Part shown: positions 5,228-7,771 of the stretch, piece by piece
Numbering within the stretch: position 1 is the stretch's first letter
How the letters are laid out: every line of letters begins with the position of its first letter
The notes under the pieces: model-generated
The model's input: the letters and a program-made list of their open reading frames with translations, nothing else
The model's database searches: none
What the model was told of the DNA's origin: nothing
Position numbers and translations under genes: made by a program
From: Bacillota bacterium
Lineage (GTDB): Bacteria; Bacillota; Sulfobacillia; RBS10-35
Length of the DNA stretch: 7,771 bases
Direction of reading: 5' to 3'
Assembly (NCBI GenBank): GCA_029960865.1
Contig: JASBVX010000059.1
Location: 1 to 7,771, forward strand

Positions 5228-5889
5228 ACGGGCCACGTTTCTTCCTGCCAGCACATTTCCCAAAAGAGGTATTCATAACGGGCGCTGTGAACGTAGCGGT
5301 CCTTCCAGAGCGTCAGTTCTTCCTGCAACCGGCCTTCAGCGAGACGGTCCAAGAGCCCCCCACAGTATTGCCCCAATGCTTTGAACTCCCTCGAGGTGTA
5401 CATCTCGATCCATTCCCGGTAAAAAGGGTTTTCGGGAAGGCCCCGGGCCCGCAGATGATCGGCGGTTTCCGCGTAGCCCTCCAGGCAGGGCAGGAGCGAA
5501 GCCGTCAGCTCTCCCAGGGACCCCGACCAGGACGTGTAGAGGAGTTCTCGCGTGTAGGACCGACCAGTGGGGGCCATTTCGCCCTCTTCCAGTTCTTTGA
5601 GGGAGAGGCCGAAGCGCTGGGCGTAGCGGCGATGCCCTTCCATCTCGAAGTTGACGATGCCGTCAAAGAGGCGGGCAAACCATCCCATGGTCTCAAGATC
5701 CGGCGCCTTGGCCGCCCCCAAGGCGAACATGCGGGCATATTCCTTCAGGTAAAGGTAATCCTGGTGCAACCAGTAACGAAATTTCCTTTCGGGCAGGGTG
5801 CCGTCCCCCATCCCCATGACAAAAGGATGATGGAAGATGGCCTGCCAGATTCCATCGGTTTGGCGCCTGAGCTCCTTGGCAAAACCCAT
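5224..5889 (-). CDS. tenA: TenA aminopyrimidine aminohydrolase / thiaminase II
   Basis: A 221-aa cytosolic enzyme of the TenA family, which hydrolyses aminopyrimidine breakdown products of thiamine to HMP so that they can re-enter thiamine synthesis; some members also cleave thiamine. The sequence shows D44 and Y47 in HQDYLYL, the nucleophile C135 in SLLPCLEGY (same residue number as in B. subtilis TenA) and the C-terminal YEYLFWEMCW segment, where E206 fits the catalytic glutamate. The catalytic Cys places it in the classical TenA_C branch rather than the Cys-less TenA_E branch. ATG at 5889 has a GGAAGGAGGAG site a few bases upstream. A TPP riboswitch with terminator precedes it, so it should be switched off when TPP is plentiful. 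It stands alone, without thiamine synthesis or HMP uptake genes in the window, and its stop overlaps that of the convergent gene. Confidence 0.95.
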   Translation of the reverse strand: MGFAKELRRQTDGIWQAIFHHPFVMGMGDGTLPERKFRYWLHQDYLYLKEYARMFALGAAKAPDLETMGWFARLFDGIVNFEMEGHRRYAQRFGLSLKELEEGEMAPTGRSYTRELLYTSWSGSLGELTASLLPCLEGYAETADHLRARGLPENPFYREWIEMYTSREFKALGQYCGGLLDRLAEGRLQEELTLWKDRYVHSARYEYLFWEMCWQEETWPV

Positions 5890-5912
5890 GGTTTCTCTCC
5901 TCCTTCCGTAAG

Positions 5913-5942
5913 AAAAAAGACCGCTCCATGGAAGGAGCGGTC
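5913..5942 (-). terminator. Riboswitch-controlled attenuator before tenA
   Basis: On the minus strand GACCGCTCC (5942-5934) and GGAGCGGTC (5927-5919) form a 9-bp stem with a 6-base loop, followed by six T residues (5918-5913). It lies between the TPP aptamer and the tenA ribosome site, 24 bases before the ATG. A competing antiterminator is possible: AAGG-A-AGCGGU (5970-5960) can pair with ACCGCUCCUU (5941-5932), 10 bp with one bulged A. The pairing was worked out by eye. Confidence 0.9.
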
Positions 5943-5964
5943 CCTCTGCGTCAAGAATAACCGC

Positions 5965-6056
5965 TTCCTTGCGCTGGCATAACCCAGATCAAGTTCCAGG
6001 GGTCCAGGATTCCCTGTTCTCAGCCCTTTCCCAAGGGCTCCCCCAGCGGGTGAAAA
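5965..6056 (-). promoter_or_regulatory. TPP riboswitch (THI element) controlling tenA
   Basis: The minus strand carries the conserved TPP aptamer landmarks in order. These are a GGGGGAGCCC arm, GGGCTGAGA (around 6026-6018), an AGGGAATCCTGGACCCCTGG helix region, then GAACTTGATCTGGGTTATGCC (around 5997-5977) and CAGCG. The closing stem P1 is CGCUGG (6048-6043) with CCAGCG (5977-5972). A second, weaker outer helix is possible: GUUUUC (6057-6052) with GGAAGC (5968-5963), across a small internal loop. This outer helix would occupy the bases of the antiterminator, giving a simple OFF switch: TPP bound, outer P1 formed, terminator free to fold, tenA off. The aptamer identity is clear; the switching scheme is inferred. 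Confidence 0.93.
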
Positions 6057-6073
6057 CCCTATGCAATTTTGAG

Positions 6074-6159
6074 TGGTGCCGGGGGCGGGATTCGAACCCG
6101 CACACCCCTGCGGGTAGGGGATTTTAAGTCCCCCGCGTCTGCCTTTTCGCCACCCCGGC
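6074..6159 (-). tRNA. tRNA-Leu (anticodon TAA)
   Basis: An 86-nt class II tRNA. The acceptor stem is GCCGGGG (6159-6153) with CCCCGGC (6084-6078), the discriminator is A (6077), and CCA is encoded (6076-6074). The anticodon stem GGGGA/TCCCC encloses loop CTTAAAA with anticodon TAA at 6126-6124, reading UUA (and UUG by wobble). A long variable arm (CCC-GCA-GGG core) and T-arm GCGGG-TTCGAAT-CCCGC fit tRNA-Leu. It begins only two bases after the S1-protein stop codon, so it is almost certainly cut from that mRNA by RNase P. Confidence 0.96.
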
Positions 6160-6161
6160 CT

Positions 6162-6593
6162 TCAGTAGCTGCGCATACCTTTGGGGTGATGGGATCCGCG
6201 GCCACCGCGCCGTTCCTGCGTCACCTTCTTCAGATCCCCCAGCCGGTCCTCGCTGTCCTTCATGAACCGCTGCAACTTGTCTTCAAAGGTCTGGGGCGCT
6301 TTGGGCCTCCCTGGGCCCCGGCCTCCCCCGCCCCTCGGTTTTTGCGCCGAAGCCCCCGGCAGGGCCTGGCGGATGGAAAGGCCGATCTTCTTGCCACTGG
6401 CATCGATGGAGAGGATTTTCACCCTCACCTTGTCGCCCCGTTTCAAATGGTCATGGATGTTTTCCACGTAGCTTTCCGAGATTTCCGAAATATGCACCAG
6501 CCCTGTGGAACCTCCCGGAAGCTCCACAAAGGCACCGAACTGGGCAATGCCAGTGACGACGCCGTCCACGATCTCGCCTACTGCAATGGCCAT
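6162..6593 (-). CDS. yabR: S1 RNA-binding domain protein (YabR-like)
   Basis: A 143-aa cytosolic protein with one N-terminal S1/OB-fold domain (about residues 4-76): GEIVDGVVTGIAQFGAFVEL, then GLVHISEIS, KRGDKVRVKIL and KKIGLSIRQ, all standard S1 landmarks. After that comes a basic, Gly/Arg/Pro-rich linker (80-97), a charged helix FEDKLQRFMKDSEDRLGDL and a basic tail. This layout and the position just after divIC match B. subtilis YabR, a general-stress S1 protein whose precise job is unknown; ribosome or RNA binding is the family inference. ATG at 6593 has GGAGG 12 bases upstream, rather far. It has its own promoter (6632-6661). Its stop is two bases before tRNA-Leu. Confidence 0.9.
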   Translation of the reverse strand: MAIAVGEIVDGVVTGIAQFGAFVELPGGSTGLVHISEISESYVENIHDHLKRGDKVRVKILSIDASGKKIGLSIRQALPGASAQKPRGGGGRGPGRPKAPQTFEDKLQRFMKDSEDRLGDLKKVTQERRGGRGSHHPKGMRSY

Positions 6594-6631
6594 CGAATGA
6601 GCAATCCTCCTGCTTTACTTGATAGCGAGTC

Positions 6632-6661
6632 ATTATACGTCGGGTAAGCATCTGCGGTCAA
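6632..6661 (-). promoter_or_regulatory. Sigma-A promoter for yabR, tRNA-Leu and probably tenA
   Basis: Read on minus, TTGACC (6661-6656, 5/6) and TATAAT (6637-6632, 6/6) are 18 bp apart, the best promoter match in the window. A start near 6625 gives a leader of about 32 bases. With no terminator after yabR or the tRNA, this transcript should run on into the TPP riboswitch. Confidence 0.82.
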
Positions 6662-6699
6662 TGGAGGCGAAGGAAGGACGTGGTTAAGATCTGGCAAGA

Positions 6700-6999
6700 T
6701 TAGGGACCTGTCGGATCCGCTTGCGGCCACACAGGTTCATAAACCACTTCCCCCTCCTTGATCAACCCTTGGCGCCGAGCCTCTTGTTCCAGGAGGGCAG
6801 GATTCTGGAGTTCCTGCAGCCTCTGTTTCAGGAGCTGATTATCCTCTTGCACCCGCTGCAGCTGAACCTGCACCTCCCGCGTTTGCGCTTTCACGTACTG
6901 CAGGCGGGCCTGCTGCTCCACCAGATTGAAGAGGGCAAAGGCAGTCACCAGTAAAAGGAGCAAAGGCCTCCAGTGCCGCCATCTTTTAGGCTTCTTCAT
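6700..6999 (-). CDS. divIC: DivIC/FtsB-like septum formation initiator
   Basis: A 99-aa single-pass membrane protein of the FtsB/DivIC family, which joins FtsL and DivIB/FtsQ in the divisome and helps activate septal wall synthesis. Visible parts: a basic cytoplasmic N-terminus (MKKPKRWRHWRP), a membrane helix (about 12-28), an external Gln/Glu/Leu-rich coiled coil (about 29-68), then the conserved end LLEQEARRQGLIKEGEVVYEP. ATG at 6999 is preferred over an in-frame ATG at 7020 because GAGGAGG lies seven bases upstream of it. It overlaps the end of the HTH gene by 14 bases, so the two are probably coupled. Position between yabQ and yabR supports DivIC rather than another FtsB-like protein. 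Confidence 0.92.
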   Translation of the reverse strand: MKKPKRWRHWRPLLLLLVTAFALFNLVEQQARLQYVKAQTREVQVQLQRVQEDNQLLKQRLQELQNPALLEQEARRQGLIKEGEVVYEPVWPQADPTGP

Positions 7000-7222
7000 G
7001 GCCTGCCTCCTCTTCGCCAAAGAGGCTCAAGGGATCCCCGTCGATGACGATGACCACCTCGTAACCTTTGGCCCGTGCCCGGTGGAAAAGGGTGGCTACC
7101 GTCCCGGCCGCCAGGCCCAGGCGCGCGGCGATGGTCTCCGTGCTGTGGCCTGTCTCCTTCAAGGCCACCACCTGGCGCTCCCTGAAACTCAGGCGTTCCG
7201 CCCCCCGGATCTCGATGCGCAG
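6986..7222 (-). CDS. Small sigma-70 region 4-like HTH protein, unusual start
   Basis: A protein of about 78 aa that is mostly one helix-turn-helix of the sigma region 4/LuxR type: LSFRERQVVALKETG (11-25), HSTETIAARLGLAAGTVATLFHRAR (26-50), where GTV and HRAR are typical of region 4.2. A short tail KGYEVVIVIDGDPLSLFG and an acidic end follow. No other sigma domain is present, so it is not a complete sigma factor. The start is unclear. The conserved first helix begins upstream of the only standard start, GTG at 7171, and an in-frame TAA at 7228-7226 closes the frame. CTG at 7222 (GGGG about seven bases upstream) would give the intact domain, and I used it. GTG at 7171 (AGGGAG upstream) would give 61 aa with helix 1 lost. 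It overlaps the divIC start. DNA-binding is inferred; the target is unknown. Confidence 0.65.
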   Translation of the reverse strand: MRIEIRGAERLSFRERQVVALKETGHSTETIAARLGLAAGTVATLFHRARAKGYEVVIVIDGDPLSLFGEEEAGHEEA

Positions 7223-7287
7223 GGCTTATCCCCAATCTATACACAGGATGTGTACAAAGTATATACAAGAGTTCCTGCGCCAAGCCA
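7223..7287. promoter_or_regulatory. AT-rich gap with palindrome and DnaA-box-like 9-mers
   Basis: This 65-bp gap between yabQ and the HTH gene contains TACACA-GGA-TGTGTA, a perfect inverted repeat at 7240-7254, and GTATATAC (7259-7266). Three 9-mers differ by one base from the DnaA box TTATnCACA: plus TTATCCCCA (7226-7234), plus CTATACACA (7237-7245) and minus TTGTACACA (7257-7249). A TATAGA on minus (7241-7236) could be a weak -10 for the HTH gene and divIC. Whether the site binds a regulator, DnaA or nothing cannot be decided from sequence. Confidence 0.35.
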
Positions 7288-7587
7288 CTATCCCTTTCCT
7301 TTGCGGTAGGAAAGAAAGCGCCGATGGACCGGGCTCGCCCAGGCGCGGTAAAGCCAACCTCCCAGAAAGGCACCCAGAAAGAAGGGGCTTCTCAGTTCCC
7401 CCTCGGTGGAGAAATAGAGGCCGAGGGCCAGGATGAGCCAGGCCAGGGGGAATAAAACCACCAGGGCGGCCGTGTGGGTCTGCCGTCCGTAGAAGCGCCG
7501 GCGGGCCCACCAGAGAAGATCCCCCACCCCTGCCAGGAGAGAGCCTGTCAGAGCCGCCACCACAAAGGAAAGCCCTTCCGCGGCCAT
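7288..7587 (-). CDS. yabQ: YabQ-like spore cortex biosynthesis membrane protein
   Basis: A 99-aa membrane protein matching YabQ, which is needed for spore cortex formation in B. subtilis. Three hydrophobic segments are seen: about 6-28 (with the family-typical LLAGVGDLLWWARRRF, a small-residue-rich helix followed by Asp and basic residues), 38-61 and 69-86. A basic tail (HRRFLSYRKGKG) follows. It is shorter than B. subtilis YabQ (about 200 aa), resembling shorter clostridial forms. ATG at 7587 is four bases after the yabP stop; there is no good ribosome site, so coupling to yabP is likely. It is probably expressed in the mother cell during sporulation, by analogy with Bacillus. Confidence 0.85.
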   Translation of the reverse strand: MAAEGLSFVVAALTGSLLAGVGDLLWWARRRFYGRQTHTAALVVLFPLAWLILALGLYFSTEGELRSPFFLGAFLGGWLYRAWASPVHRRFLSYRKGKG

Positions 7588-7591
7588 AGGA

Positions 7592-7771
7592 TCACTGGAT
7601 CAGCCTGGCCCAAAAGCTCTTGCCCTTCGACCCGGGACCTTTCTCGGACCAGGTGAGGCCGGAGATGCGACCTTCCACGGCAAAGCGACCCTCGGGCAGT
7701 TCCAGCTGCTGAATGTGGAGGTCCCGTCCGCTGATGGTGAGGGTCCCGTAGTCGGTCCACAAGACCGCCAC
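7592..7771 (-). CDS. yabP: YabP sporulation protein, C-terminal part
   Basis: The final 59 codons of a gene whose start lies beyond the right edge. The reading shows TDYGTLTISGRDLHIQQLEL, then EGRFAVEGRISGLTWSE and a basic end KGKSFWARLIQ. This is the YabP/YqfC fold signature: a strand with 'l-I-G--L-i--L', then 'G---v-G-I--l-Y-e'. YabP is required for spore cortex assembly in B. subtilis and is normally followed by yabQ, as here. The TGA stop at 7594-7592 is four bases from the yabQ ATG. The other family member, YqfC, is ruled out by the yabQ neighbour. Confidence 0.88.
   Translation of the reverse strand: MAVLWTDYGTLTISGRDLHIQQLELPEGRFAVEGRISGLTWSEKGPGSKGKSFWARLIQ

Noticed and set aside
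5287..5982. 231-codon plus-strand open frame over tenA
   Set aside because: Antisense to a clear TenA with catalytic Cys135 and running into the riboswitch; no domain seen.
6069..6647. 192-codon plus-strand open frame over the tRNA and S1 gene
   Set aside because: It begins in the antisense of tRNA-Leu and covers the S1 gene and its promoter on the wrong strand; no support.
7000..7020. Seven-residue longer DivIC start at 7020
   Set aside because: The ATG at 6999 has GAGGAGG at ideal spacing; the earlier ATG would place that site inside the coding region and has none of its own.
1..7771. CRISPR array, insertion sequence or phage signature
   Set aside because: No regularly spaced direct repeats, transposase, integrase or terminal repeats were seen. 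The single tRNA gene has no attachment-site duplication in the window.

Overview
The window looks like chromosomal DNA from a GC-rich, Gram-positive, endospore-forming Firmicute. The main evidence is on the minus strand at the right end, where the order is yabP, yabQ, a small HTH gene, divIC, yabR and a tRNA. This matches the sporulation/division neighbourhood known from Bacillus (yabP-yabQ-divIC-yabR followed by tRNA genes). A DUF3243 (YmfJ-type) protein, a lipoprotein polysaccharide deacetylase, strong AGGAGG-type ribosome sites, frequent GTG starts and a TPP riboswitch acting through a terminator fit the same group. The ferredoxin resembles the seven-iron type of thermophiles and clostridia, so a thermophilic clostridium/bacillus-like lineage is possible, but I cannot name a genus.

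Layout. 1-530 (minus): two overlapping MaoC/hot-dog genes, the second cut by the window edge. 631-2062 (plus): a lipoprotein deacetylase and a DUF3243 gene, closed by a strong terminator. 2075-3918 (plus): an AT-rich promoter/operator-like region, then a two-gene ABC-2 exporter (ATPase and permease, GTGA overlap). 3952-3983: a terminator that works in both directions between convergent genes. 4001-4240 (minus): a 7Fe ferredoxin, divergent from a plus-strand thioredoxin operon (thioredoxin plus two unrecognised cysteine-free small proteins, 4379-5227). 5224-5889 (minus): tenA, whose stop codon overlaps the stop of the convergent operon. 5913-6048 (minus): a TPP aptamer and attenuator controlling tenA. 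6074-6159 (minus): tRNA-Leu(TAA). 6162-7771 (minus): yabR-like S1 protein, divIC, HTH protein, yabQ and the end of yabP.

How the parts work together. The yabP/yabQ and divIC genes serve spore cortex formation and cell division. The S1 gene has its own sigma-A-type promoter (6632-6661), and that transcript probably continues through tRNA-Leu into the TPP riboswitch and tenA, because no terminator or convincing second promoter is visible. Ferredoxin and thioredoxin, both redox proteins, face away from each other across a 78-bp region. In that region the same 19-nt element (17/19 matches) lies upstream of each gene in its own sense direction, placing near-identical extended -10 promoters at nearly the same distance from both start codons. 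This mirrored control region is the most distinctive unexplained structure here. No mobile element, CRISPR array or obvious defence system was seen. No stretch above about 300 bases lacks a gene.
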